In this document: positions 34,009 to 44,356 of the stretch, in pieces | Position numbering within the stretch: position 1 is the first letter of the stretch | Layout: each line of letters starts with the position of its first letter | NCBI RefSeq assembly: GCF_000970025.1 | Contig: NZ_CP009528.1 | Coordinates: 620,001-684,000 of the forward strand | Length of the DNA stretch: 64,000 nucleotides | DNA from: Methanosarcina barkeri MS | GTDB lineage: Archaea; Halobacteriota; Methanosarcinia; Methanosarcinales; Methanosarcinaceae | Direction: 5' to 3' | Made by a program: the position numbers and the translations under genes | The notes under the pieces: generated by a model | The model's input: the letters and a program-made list of their open reading frames with translations, nothing else | Databases searched by the model: none | Told to the model about the DNA's origin: nothing

Positions 34009-34507
34009 TTGTCCTTCAACCCCTGTCGAACTGGATTAATTGATAAGATAAGCAATGTTAATTTATAGTATCTATGTTCAAACCCTTAAACGTATAGAGT
34101 ATAAAATTTAAGCTTAAAATTTATATAATTACTCCCCTTTGAAATGGAACCCAGGAAAAAGTAAAAATTTGAAAATATTTATTTTTCTAGCTACTTGCCT
34201 ATTATGTAGTAGAGAATGAACCTGATAAAATTCACTTCTCTCATTAGTTACATTGTGTTATTCTATAGTTATACACAATTTTTATACTGCCTATAATATA
34301 GGCTTGATAGAAGTAAGGAACAAAATTCGTTATTCGGTTTGGCAATAGAGGACACAGAATCTAACTGATTGACTAAACGCTGTAAAATATTTTGTATTTC
34401 TTTAGTTAAACAATAAATTTTATCAGGTGTACAAAATTTTTTAAGCCATATTATTTTTTACTTATAGACAATTTTTTGAATAATTAATTTAAAATAATTT
34501 CTGCTCT
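34009..34507. other. 500-base intergenic region
   Basis: AT-rich, upstream of the phosphoribosyltransferase gene. No gene, repeat or stable hairpin recognised. Confidence 0.4.
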
Positions 34508-34699
34508 TTATATCCCCTGAAGTTGGGAAGTGAGTTGAGTGTGAACAAGTAAAGAATTGCCTGGAGGCCATTGATGATTCTTCTCTGAATCGGTATACTT
34601 GGGGAGCATATCGTCTGCGCTACTGTACTGGGGAACATAATAAACAGCGTGTAATGCCTCAGGTTTTCTTCTTATTCTCTTTTCTGCAATTCTTTTCAC
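34508..34699 (-). CDS. Possible small hypothetical protein (63 aa)
   Basis: A 63-residue frame beginning with GTG, basic at the N-terminus (MKRIAEKRIRRKPE) and mixed afterwards (YVPQYSSADDMLPKY). A GGAAGA stretch lies very close to the GTG. No homologue is recognised. Codon choice looks protein-like and nothing competes on the other strand, but the evidence is thin. Confidence 0.3.
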   Translation of the reverse strand: MKRIAEKRIRRKPEALHAVYYVPQYSSADDMLPKYTDSEKNHQWPPGNSLLVHTQLTSQLQGI

Positions 34700-34775
34700 T
34701 CTTCCTATTCCGTTATTTGCAGATTATTCAGGTCTTAAATTGAATTAACTCAGTATCATTCAATATTACTCGCTG

Positions 34776-34937
34776 TTAAAAACTCGACGTTAAAACCACT
34801 ACTCGATGTTAAAACCACTACTCAATGTTAAAATCACTACTCAATGTTAAAATCACTACTCAATGTTAAAATCACTACTCAATGTTAAAATCACTACTCA
34901 ATGTTAAAACCATTTATTCAATGTTATAGTCACTTTG
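34776..34937. repeat. 19-bp tandem repeat
   Basis: About eight direct copies of CACTACTCAATGTTAAAAT, the central ones identical and the outer ones diverged, without spacers. It lies about 65 bases upstream of the sensor kinase gene and may overlap its promoter. Confidence 0.9.
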
Positions 34938-35002
34938 TAAATCTAAACATTCAGTCTTATACGAAATTATGAATTCTTGAGGCGTTAGGTGCAAGGGGGT
35001 GA

Positions 35003-37051
35003 TTGAACATATCAGATGTAAGGCAAGGCACGCTAAAAGTAGACTTCTACGAATTAATGGTCTGGATAACCATAGTTATCTTGCTTTATCTGATTAGCCT
35101 TAACAATTACCTCCTCTTCCATATAGTGATAGAACTGTTCAGCGTTTACTTTGCATACGTGATATTTCTTATTATTTGGAAGTCAAGAAGTCGCCTTGAG
35201 AACCGATACCTTCTGATATTGGGAGTTAGCTACTTTTTCGTAGGGAGTTTTGACTTCCTGAGTGCACTTGCGTTCCACCACACGGGGACGTTTCCCGGAT
35301 TTGGTATAAACCTGACTGCTCGGTTCTGTATCATTGCAAGATTCCTGGAAAGCACTTCTTTTCTGGTAGCTCCGCTGTTTTTGATACGCACTGGTGAGAT
35401 TCAGGAGAGGAACGTCAAAACCCTTGAAAGCTCAATTTTTGCCTGGAAGGCATTTCTTGTATATGCGGTAGTTAGTGTTACCTGCCTGATTTCAATCTTT
35501 TTTTCCGAAAATTTCCCGGATTCTTATCTTCAGGGTTCTGGATTTACTCAATTCAAGGTAGCAAGTGGATACTTAATTTCTTTCATGCTTCTATGCTCAC
35601 TTTTTCTCCTGTATATTGTCAGGGATAGGTTCGAAGAAAAAGTTTTTAGTTTACTCTCAATCTCCATGGTTCTAGCAGGCTTTGTGTCACTGTTGTTTGC
35701 ATTCGACAGTCAAATGGGCGAGGCTCAAAGCAATATAGGTCTCTTCTTTAAATTATTGTCTTTTTATCTGGTCTATAAAGCAATCGTAGATATTGGGTTC
35801 GAAGAGCCTTGCAGTCTTTTCTTCAGGGAGCTTAAACACCGAGAAGAAGATTTCAGGCAGAAAGCCGTTTTCTTTGGGGACGAGTATGGTCATATTAGCA
35901 GAATGGTAGGTAAGAGATACCTGAATGAACATCGAAGTGCTAAGGAAAAAGACAATCCCAAAGATGGGCCAGACAGTTATAGTTCCTATATGCAAAATCT
36001 GCAGGGAATTGGATTTCAGTTTAATAAAGATTTTAAATTGATATTTCTCCATGGTCCTGTTGAGGAAATGACAGGTTATCCAAAGCAAGATTTCCTCTCG
36101 GGAAAAGTTGACTGGCAGCAAATAATAATATCTGAAGACAGCTCTGTTATTTCTAAAAAAGAGGATAAACTAAAGCTAAATCTTAATTCTATTGTTGAAA
36201 GCGAATATCGGATAAAGAAAAAAGACGGGGAGATAAAATGGGTTCGTGAGATTCTCCAGAGAATCTCGGATGAATCCGAAAGTTCTGGAAAGTTTCAGGG
36301 GCTGGTTTATGATATTACTGAATGCAAAATAGATGAAGAAGCTCTGGAAAAAATAGATAAAATTCGATTAAAAGAAGTCCATCATCGCATAAAGAATAAC
36401 CTTCAGGTAATCTCATCTCTCCTCAGCCTGCAAGCAGAAAAATTCGAAGATAAAGAGGTACTCGAAGCCTTCAGGGAGAGCCAGAATCGAGTCGAATCTA
36501 TTGCGATGATCCATGAGAGACTCCATGAGAGTGAAAATATGGATGCTTTTGATTTCTCAGACTACCTAAGAAAACTAACCACAGATCTTTTCAATTCCTA
36601 TAATGTAGGAAACAGGAATATAAGCCTCAAATTAAGCCTTGAACAGGTTTATTTGGGCATGAATACTGCCATCCCTCTTGGAATTATTGTAAACGAGATT
36701 GTTTCAAATTCCCTGAAGCATGCTTTTCCCGCGGGAAAAATAGGCGAAGTCAGCATAAATTTTGGTAAAGCTGAAACTTTTGCCGCAAAGTACGAGACTT
36801 CATGCTCGGATAAATACTGTCTATATAAGGGAGACTATACGGATTATAAGGACTGTCTAAACAATAATTTCCGTTACATACTTACAGTAGCCGATAACGG
36901 TATAGGAATTCCCGAAGAACTCGACTTTCAAAACACCGATTCCCTGGGGCTCCAGCTTATAAATATTCTTGCCAAGCAAATAGGCGGGTGTATAGAGCTT
37001 AAAAGGAGTCCAGGAACAAAATATATTATCTGTTTCAGTAATGAAGGGTAA
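35003..37051 (+). CDS. Membrane sensor histidine kinase (MASE3-like, PAS, HisKA_2)
   Basis: A 682-residue sensor. Residues about 15-260 are seven or so membrane helices with loops such as FHHTGTFPGFGINLTARFCIIARF, typical of the MASE3 sensory domain of methanogens. A PAS domain spans about 330-450 and ends in GLVYDITECKIDEEA. The phospho-acceptor is in EVHHRIKNNLQVISSLLSLQ (His near residue 460), the HisKA_2 type, followed by an HATPase with NEIVSNSLKHAFP and DNGIGIPEE. Start is TTG with AAGGGGGTGAT directly upstream. No response regulator is adjacent. Signal unknown. Confidence 0.92.
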   Translation: MNISDVRQGTLKVDFYELMVWITIVILLYLISLNNYLLFHIVIELFSVYFAYVIFLIIWKSRSRLENRYLLILGVSYFFVGSFDFLSALAFHHTGTFPGFGINLTARFCIIARFLESTSFLVAPLFLIRTGEIQERNVKTLESSIFAWKAFLVYAVVSVTCLISIFFSENFPDSYLQGSGFTQFKVASGYLISFMLLCSLFLLYIVRDRFEEKVFSLLSISMVLAGFVSLLFAFDSQMGEAQSNIGLFFKLLSFYLVYKAIVDIGFEEPCSLFFRELKHREEDFRQKAVFFGDEYGHISRMVGKRYLNEHRSAKEKDNPKDGPDSYSSYMQNLQGIGFQFNKDFKLIFLHGPVEEMTGYPKQDFLSGKVDWQQIIISEDSSVISKKEDKLKLNLNSIVESEYRIKKKDGEIKWVREILQRISDESESSGKFQGLVYDITECKIDEEALEKIDKIRLKEVHHRIKNNLQVISSLLSLQAEKFEDKEVLEAFRESQNRVESIAMIHERLHESENMDAFDFSDYLRKLTTDLFNSYNVGNRNISLKLSLEQVYLGMNTAIPLGIIVNEIVSNSLKHAFPAGKIGEVSINFGKAETFAAKYETSCSDKYCLYKGDYTDYKDCLNNNFRYILTVADNGIGIPEELDFQNTDSLGLQLINILAKQIGGCIELKRSPGTKYIICFSNEG

Positions 37052-37187
37052 TGAAGCCTTATTATTTCGAAATATCTGTCTGTCCTAGACTCTCCGTTTT
37101 GGAAAACTTTTTTCTTACCAAAAATTTTTCTTTTACCTTATCTAAGTAAAAAAGTCTATTTTTAGTTAGCTCTATTGAGGTGGCTCT

Positions 37188-37790
37188 ATGAAGCGCAACA
37201 CAATGGAATGGAAAGAAAAAAGAGCCAAGTTTCTAAAAGGTAAGACCTGTGAATGGTGCGGGTCTTCCGATTCTTTATGTATTCACATTCCCATAGCTTT
37301 TTCTCCGGCGCAGGTTAGCTCCGAAATTTACAGTGCTGCGTATACAAGGTTCAGGGAGGTTTACAGGCAGAGGAATCATAAGTTCGATCCTATCCCTACC
37401 GGCAAGCACCGTCACAAAAGCTATCCGTCCTGGCATAAAGCTGTACATAAAACCAAACCTGACCATCAGGCCTTGAAGAACAATTTATTGAAATTCTCCT
37501 TAAAGAGTCAGAAGAAAGTAATTTCAAGAAGCTTTATCATGAATGGCTAGAAGAAACCGGAAGTAAAGAATTAATTGACGAAAAAACTAAAAAAGCCGCG
37601 AAAGATTGCGAGTCTTTGACAAATGCGATTGTGCTCTGCAAAAGCTGCCATTTTGCAAGCCTCAGGGTATGAATCTCTGCCCTAAATGCAGGAGTAAGTA
37701 TAAGTCCGTAAATTATGAAACTTGTTTTGCCTGCCTGACGAAAGAAAAGAGGAGTTTCGGGAAAGGCAAGATCGCTAAGCTCCCTGAAAA
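37188..37790 (+). pseudogene. HNH-type endonuclease gene broken by two frameshifts
   Basis: Frame one encodes MKRNTMEWKEKRAKFLKGK and CEWCGSSDSLCIHIP. Near 37470 the reading moves to another frame, giving LEEQFIEILLKESEESN and, later, TNAIVLCKSCHFASL. Near 37665 it moves again, giving MNLCPKCRSKYKSVNYET with CFACL. The CxxC, N..CxxCH pattern is that of an HNH nuclease zinc site, and the last part is a second zinc ribbon. At least two single-base shifts are needed to restore one protein of about 200 residues, so it is a pseudogene unless the sequence has errors. The end is uncertain. Confidence 0.65.
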
Positions 37791-37844
37791 TTCAGAGATT
37801 CCCTCTATGTTGCTCTTTTCATCCTATAATCTATACAATCATTT

Positions 37845-38063
37845 TCAAAAAAGGGCCCAGCCGCTTCCTCCACATACCCTGCAAGTTCCATTCTCAAAAA
37901 TTCCGGAACCGTTACAAAGAGGACATACTATTGCAGGCTGAGCAACGAGTACATCACCATGTCCCCCGCAAGCTTCACAAATTCTGCCATTTGCGTACCC
38001 GGTTCCATGACAATGAAAGCATTTTTCCGGAGCGTATTCAGTGTCTATATAGCTATGAAGCAT
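37845..38063 (-). CDS. DnaJ-type zinc-finger protein (72 aa)
   Basis: A 72-residue protein made almost wholly of DnaJ-like cysteine-rich repeats: CFHCHGTGY, CEACGGHG, CPLCNGSGI and CRVCGGSGW, that is four CxxCxGxG-type units binding two zinc ions. It lacks a J domain. Such stand-alone fingers may assist protein or cofactor handling. It is convergent with the broken HNH gene. Good internal consistency supports it as a real gene. Confidence 0.75.
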   Translation of the reverse strand: MLHSYIDTEYAPEKCFHCHGTGYANGRICEACGGHGDVLVAQPAIVCPLCNGSGIFENGTCRVCGGSGWALF

Positions 38064-38462
38064 CTTATCACCTTTAAAAGGTATGATTACAGAAATATTG
38101 TCTCAAAAAATATTTTTGATACCTATTTTCATCTTTCTGGCTTAAAAGACCTTTCAAAAAGATAAAAAGGAAAAGGTTATAACTTAATTGCTGATTTTTT
38201 ATATATTTCAGTATCAACAGGCGTTCTAATTTATACTTATAATCTATTTTAAATAAGAATTTAAGAACCGCATTGGGATCTTCTCTTTATACTATTTATT
38301 CATAAATTTCTACACAATAAAATAAAATAAAATAAAATAAAATAAAATAAATTATAATAAAATAATTCCTACATAATAACATAAAATATTACTCTTCATG
38401 TTTCCTACCGTTTTATATAACATTAAAAAAATAATATTTGCTAAAGGAGATGTTCTTAAACT
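38064..38462. other. Intergenic region with AAAAT microsatellite
   Basis: AT-rich region before the PRC-barrel gene. It includes about eight copies of the pentamer AAAAT (about 38308-38352), and the TATA-like TTTTATATAAC near 38411-38421 is a likely promoter for the PRC-barrel gene. Confidence 0.6.
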
Positions 38463-39323
38463 GTGTCTGAAGGTGCAGGTTTTGAAACGGACGTTTCCTT
38501 AAATTTAGGGAGTTGGAATATGGTAGATAAGGATGATCTGGATTTTTTGTCAGCAAGTACGATAAAAGGGGGCAAGGTCGTCAATAGGGCAGGAGAGGAC
38601 CTTGGGAAGATTGAAGAAATAATGATTGACCTTCAAAGTGGAAAGATAGCATACGCTGTATTGTCTTTTAGCGAATTTATGGGTCTGGGCAACAAATTTT
38701 TTGCTATTCCCTGGCAAATTCTTACCCTGAGGCTGCACGAACACGCTTTCTTACTTGGCATTACTAAAGAAACCCTGGAAAGGGCAGGAGACTTTGAAAA
38801 AGGAAACTGGCCTCTGACTCGTGAAGAACTCGCCGGAACATATATTTCCTACGGGTACCAGCCTTACTGGCAGGTACAAACAGGAATGCCGGAAGAGGCC
38901 GAATCTGAAAGGATGACCCGGATGGAAACTATGACAGGCAGGGATAATCTGGATTTTTTGTCAGCAAGTACGATAAAAGGGGATAAGGTTGTCAATAAAG
39001 CAGGAGAACACCTTGGGAAGATTGAAGAATTAATGATCGATCTTGAGGATGGAAGAGTAGCATACGCTGCACTATCTTTTGGTGGATTTTTGGGCCTGGG
39101 CAGTAAGCTATTTGCTATTCCCTGGCAGGCTCTTCAAATGAAACTGCACGATCACGCCATCCTGCTTGATATTCCCAAGGATATCCTGGAAAAAGCAGAG
39201 GGTTTTGATAAGGATCACTGGCCTGTAACTAACCGTGAGTGGCTTTCTGCAATGTACAGCTACTACGGGTACCAACCTTACTGGAAGGCCGAGAGAATAG
39301 AAAGTCGGCCAGGTAATCTCTAA
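38463..39323 (+). CDS. Protein with two PRC-barrel domains
   Basis: A 286-residue soluble protein built of two homologous halves, each a PRC-barrel followed by a short tail. LDFLSASTIKGGKVVNRAG...GKIEEIMIDL begins the first and LDFLSASTIKGDKVVNKAG...GKIEELMIDL the second. Each half ends in a SYGYQPYW or YYGYQPYW tail. PRC-barrels occur in RNA-processing and photosynthetic reaction-centre proteins; the role in methanogens is unknown. The start may be GTG at 38463 (AAAGGAG upstream, spacing long) or ATG at 38520 just before the first domain, preceded by GGGAG. Confidence 0.88.
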   Translation: MSEGAGFETDVSLNLGSWNMVDKDDLDFLSASTIKGGKVVNRAGEDLGKIEEIMIDLQSGKIAYAVLSFSEFMGLGNKFFAIPWQILTLRLHEHAFLLGITKETLERAGDFEKGNWPLTREELAGTYISYGYQPYWQVQTGMPEEAESERMTRMETMTGRDNLDFLSASTIKGDKVVNKAGEHLGKIEELMIDLEDGRVAYAALSFGGFLGLGSKLFAIPWQALQMKLHDHAILLDIPKDILEKAEGFDKDHWPVTNREWLSAMYSYYGYQPYWKAERIESRPGNL

Positions 39324-39458
39324 CTTTAATTATATGGCGGATACAGGCATCAATTTACTGTCAAATAGGGACGCTGCTAAATTTGGATATGAACATCTGC
39401 AGCCAAAAATTAAGCTTGATTAGTTGGGTTTATGGTAAAAATTTTACATTTTTTTAGA

Positions 39459-39490
39459 CCCCTTGAAAAATGATTAGTTTTTTAAGGGGT
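39459..39490 (+). terminator. Hairpin downstream of the PRC-barrel gene
   Basis: CCCCTTGAAAAA and TTTTTTAAGGGG pair almost perfectly around a 7-base loop. It is about 135 bases past the PRC-barrel stop codon. No long T run follows, so it may also be a regulatory or processing hairpin. Confidence 0.45.
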
Positions 39491-40038
39491 ATTAAATCTT
39501 ATTTATTTAATCAAATATAGTGTAAATCCTTCTACAGTTTAAATACACTTATTTAATAACCTATTTGTTGTTTAAAGTACTTATCTATTTTAATTGGTAA
39601 ATTAAACGTTTATTTGTCCTTACTTATAACATTGAATTTTGTATGGATAAAAATGATATCAGATGCCTTATTTATAAATATACAGAAATTGTAAATGAAT
39701 CAAGTACTTATTTCGATTTTTTTCCTGATTTAAATGAGTATTATAAATTATTTATCTAAAAAATTAATTTTTAGAGAGTACCTTAATTAGAGAAACCCTA
39801 AATGCATACCTATTATTCAAAATAAGCATTGTATACCCTTAGATTTAGTACTGATTTGGAAGGGACCTTATTTTTTATAATTCATTTAGGACTTAAGCAG
39901 TTGAACTGAAGAATCAGCAGCATTAAACTATTAAATGTCTAAAATATGACTTTAATCCACAGTCTTTGAAGTAATTAATTTTGGTCTTCAAGTGTGTAAG
40001 TCCTATCATTGTCAGGTTTTACGGGTTAGATTATCTTT
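39491..40038. other. Gene-free AT-rich region
   Basis: Between the convergent PRC-barrel and DUF362 genes. No open frame with protein character, repeat or further hairpin was recognised. Confidence 0.4.
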
Positions 40039-41151
40039 TTATGTCAAAAGCCTTGCAAGCAGAGATTTTTTAATTTCTACCGCATCGCTGGGACATAGTT
40101 CACGACAGCAATAACACAGGATGCACTTCTCCTCATTGATCTTAAAACTCCCATCTTCGAGTCGCTCAATAGCGTTGGGAGAGCAGTTTAAATAGCAAGC
40201 TCCGCAGTGAGTGCATTTTCTTCTGTTGATCCTGGGATAAATCTTATAGTATTTGCCAAGGGTGCGGGTAAGAAAGGAAGGGGCTGTACTGACTCCTCCA
40301 CTTGATATTTTGAATTTCATTTTGACTTCTTTTAACGGAGTTCCGACTACAACAGGGCACTGATTTCCAAATCCTTTTTTCATGGCTCCTGCAGTCGTGG
40401 GAATTTTGAGGGGGTCAAAGCCTATCATTTCCGCAGCAACAATGTCCAGGGAAACACAGTCCTGGCTTGCCAGAATTACTCCGGAATTTACGGTTTTTCC
40501 ATGAGAAGGTCCGTTTCCTTCCATGCCTATAACTCCATCCATAACTGCAAAGCTGGGCCTGACAACCGAATAAAGGTCGGCAACAGCTTCACCAAAAAGA
40601 TCCCTTTTTCCAAGGAGATGTGCCTCTTTTCGGCACTTTAAAGGGAGAGTTCCGAAAAAGTTCTTGACCGCACCTGTATAGTAAGTAAGTTCATGAGTTT
40701 TTAATTTTGGGAGAGATATAACTACATCGGCTTCAAGGACAGGGTTTGCAATGTATAGTTTGTGGAATTGCAGGGGATCAGGGACATCTACCAGGGTAAA
40801 GCCTGCGGTTTCGAAATTTACTACCTTTGCTCCAGCTTTTCGGGCGGCTTCCTCTATACCTGAAGCTTTCAGGGCTTTTGAGGTGGTTCCTGGTCTTGAT
40901 ATCCCGGCTCCATCCCCTACAACAGGTCTTCCTCCTGCCTGAATCACAAACTTGCACATTGACGCTACAACTGAAGGATGAGTAGTTACTGCATTTTCAG
41001 GAGATGCAGCCGCAAGGATATTTGGTTTCAGGAGTACGCTGTCACCGGGACGGATTATATTCTCAAGGCCCCCGAGAAGCTCCAGAGCCTCAGCTATCGC
41101 TTTTTCTGTGCCAGAATAATCAGGGCAGTGGACTATGGATACTCTATTCAC
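40039..41151 (-). CDS. DUF362 protein with 2x[4Fe-4S] ferredoxin domain
   Basis: A 370-residue protein. Residues about 1-290 form the DUF362 domain (VLLKPNILAAASPENAVTTHP, GDGAGISRPGTTSKAL, SLPKLKTHELTYYTGAVKN). The C-terminus holds two [4Fe-4S] clusters: CTHCGACYLNCSPNAI and CILCYCCRELCPSDAV. It is an electron-transfer or iron-sulfur-dependent enzyme of unknown substrate, cytosolic. The ATG lies near the start of the gap to the HTH regulator. Length and domain order are those of the common archaeal form. Confidence 0.9.
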   Translation of the reverse strand: MNRVSIVHCPDYSGTEKAIAEALELLGGLENIIRPGDSVLLKPNILAAASPENAVTTHPSVVASMCKFVIQAGGRPVVGDGAGISRPGTTSKALKASGIEEAARKAGAKVVNFETAGFTLVDVPDPLQFHKLYIANPVLEADVVISLPKLKTHELTYYTGAVKNFFGTLPLKCRKEAHLLGKRDLFGEAVADLYSVVRPSFAVMDGVIGMEGNGPSHGKTVNSGVILASQDCVSLDIVAAEMIGFDPLKIPTTAGAMKKGFGNQCPVVVGTPLKEVKMKFKISSGGVSTAPSFLTRTLGKYYKIYPRINRRKCTHCGACYLNCSPNAIERLEDGSFKINEEKCILCYCCRELCPSDAVEIKKSLLARLLT

Positions 41152-41264
41152 GGCTGGAGAATAAATGGGTTTATTATTGAATTTCTTTCCGGTTCAAGGA
41201 TTTATCATCAAACTTTTTTCAGGTTCAATTAATCCATTTCTTCATTTATTTTGATCTTAATTTC

Positions 41265-41672
41265 TTATCTATTTTTGATCCCTATACTGAGATCTATTTC
41301 TTCAGCTATGCTTTCGAGTTCATCAAAAATTCTTTCCGAGTCTTTGCGCATCTCTTTCACCGCAGCTTTCAGGCTTCCCCCGCGGAGATATATCAGGCGT
41401 TTTTTTCTGTAAAGGAGACCTGAGTCATTAAGATTCCTTAGATGATGGTTTACTCTGGATATTTTCATCTCAAGGTCTTCAGCAAGGGCTTCAGAGGACG
41501 TTATTTCATCATTTGAGAGTCTATCCAGCAAGCTAAAAACTATCCTGGTGGCGGTATTTTCCGTATCTCTACCCGAAGAAAAGCCAAAGCTATCGCACAA
41601 CCATAAAAGATCGTCTTCCAGACTTTTGACGTGCGGTTTTTCAAGATATCTAAGGATTATCTGTTGAACCAT
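41265..41672 (-). CDS. Winged-helix regulator beside groESL
   Basis: A 135-residue DNA-binding protein. A helix-turn-helix of ArsR type lies at residues about 45-100 (RIVFSLLDRLSNDEITSSEALAEDLEMKISRVNHHLRNLNDSGLLYRKK), followed by a wing (LIYLRGGS) and a C-terminal helix (MRKDSERIFDELESIAEEI) probably for dimerisation. It is divergent from groES with about 240 bases between, so it is a candidate regulator of the chaperonin operon. No metal-binding motif is visible. Confidence 0.82.
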   Translation of the reverse strand: MVQQIILRYLEKPHVKSLEDDLLWLCDSFGFSSGRDTENTATRIVFSLLDRLSNDEITSSEALAEDLEMKISRVNHHLRNLNDSGLLYRKKRLIYLRGGSLKAAVKEMRKDSERIFDELESIAEEIDLSIGIKNR

Positions 41673-41768
41673 CAGTGTATATTTTACTAGATCTTGTATA
41701 TATAGTTTTTTTGTATTTTATCGATATCATTTCGATTTTTTGAGAATCATCATTATTTTTCCAGTAAC

Positions 41769-41821
41769 TTTTAAATATGAGTTCCGCATTATATGCAGAT
41801 AGTCAAGCGCATGAGCGCTCA
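41769..41821 (+). promoter_or_regulatory. groES promoter region with palindrome
   Basis: A TATA box TTTTAAATATG (41769-41779) is followed by the perfect 10-base palindrome TGAGCGCTCA (41812-41821) near the expected transcription start and 90 bases before groES. The palindrome's position just downstream of the start region suits a repressor site. Inference from position. Confidence 0.45.
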
Positions 41822-41909
41822 ATATATTACCCAATCCCATACTGATTTATAGCTACCAGTTAATGTTCAGCTAACATGGGGTCACTTACACATAAGGAGG
41901 AACAACAAA

Positions 41910-42188
41910 GTGATTATCAAACCTATTGGCGAACGAGTCTTACTTAAGCACCAGAAGAAACAAGAAGTGACAAAAGGCGGGATCTATATCCCGGAGTCTG
42001 CACGGCAGGAGAAAAAGGAAGGTGTTGTTATTGCTGTAGGGACTTTTGAAGATGGAAAGGAGCTTCCCCTGAAGAAAGGTGACCGTGTGATCTACGGGGG
42101 GTATCAGTCAGACGAAATTGAAATTGACGATGAAAAGTATCTTTTTGTCGATTTCAAGGATATTCTGGCAACAATTGCTAAGGAATAA
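41910..42188 (+). CDS. groES: GroES co-chaperonin
   Basis: A 92-residue group I co-chaperonin. It carries the N-terminal IIKPIGERVLLKHQKK, the mobile-loop region EVTKGGIYIPESARQEKKEGVVIAVG, GDRVIYGGYQSDEIEID and the end FKDILATIA. It caps GroEL for protein folding in the cytosol. Start is GTG with an excellent TAAGGAGG site. Methanosarcina are known to hold both this bacterial-type system and thermosomes, presumably acquired by ancient transfer. groEL follows after 132 bases. Confidence 0.97.
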   Translation: MIIKPIGERVLLKHQKKQEVTKGGIYIPESARQEKKEGVVIAVGTFEDGKELPLKKGDRVIYGGYQSDEIEIDDEKYLFVDFKDILATIAKE

Positions 42189-42314
42189 TGTTGAAAGAGG
42201 CCTATTCTGAAGAACATAGGTATAAGTATGTTCCTATTTGATTCATGGAACTTATGAGTATTCCAAATTTGATTCGGGAAAATATTTAATTCTATTTGAT
42301 TTTAATCCAGGTGA

Positions 42315-43931
<1,617 letters not shown>

Positions 43932-43933
43932 TT

Positions 43934-44199
43934 TTAGCTTTTTCCTTTTTTCCTTTTTTCAGAAAAAATATCTTCATTCTTTTTAGAGCCAAAAATCTTA
44001 GGTTTGGCTTTTTCACCTTTGAGTAAGTTGATTTCACTCGAAGCTTCTGGTTATCTTCCATGAGGAATTCAACCTCTTCATTCTGTTTTTCAATAATAGG
44101 AACCAAAATACGAAAAGCTTTGGCATATCTTTCATTTTTAATTTCATCTGGATTGGTGTCCAGTGAAGACAGCATTTATTTTAAAGCTTCGAGTTCCAT
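43934..44199 (-). pseudogene. Decayed N-terminus of an IS transposase
   Basis: An ATG at 44197-44199 with a GGAGTG ribosome-binding site begins MELEALK, then an in-frame TAA, then MLSSLDTNPDEIKNERY and EKQNEEVEFLMEDNQKLR. After a one-base shift near 44042 the frame continues as SEINLLKGEKAKPKIFGSK. The NQKLRDEINLLKGE-type wording is, from memory, that of the N-terminal coiled coil of common Methanosarcina transposases. A nonsense codon at position 8, a frameshift and loss of the catalytic part make it a remnant. An 83-residue frame from 44175 is still open but unlikely to matter. Confidence 0.6.
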
Positions 44200-44356
44200 T
44201 TTTTCACTCCAAAATATGATACGGAAAAATGGAACAACTATTATATTTGTTCGGTGGTTGAACCTCCATTGAATTCGAAGAGGACACATAAATGTGTTAA
44301 AATAGAAAAGAATTACGAATAGTGAAAATTAATAGATGTATAAAAATAGGAGAGAA

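Noticed and set aside
34776-34937. Possible CRISPR array
   Set aside because: The 19-base copies are directly adjacent with no spacers and no cas genes; it is a minisatellite. The same holds for the arrays at 1, 1591, 2328, 2506 and 8898.
37606-37941. Separate 111-residue zinc-finger gene
   Set aside because: Its Cys-rich start is the continuation of the broken HNH gene and its end is antisense to the DnaJ-type zinc-finger gene.
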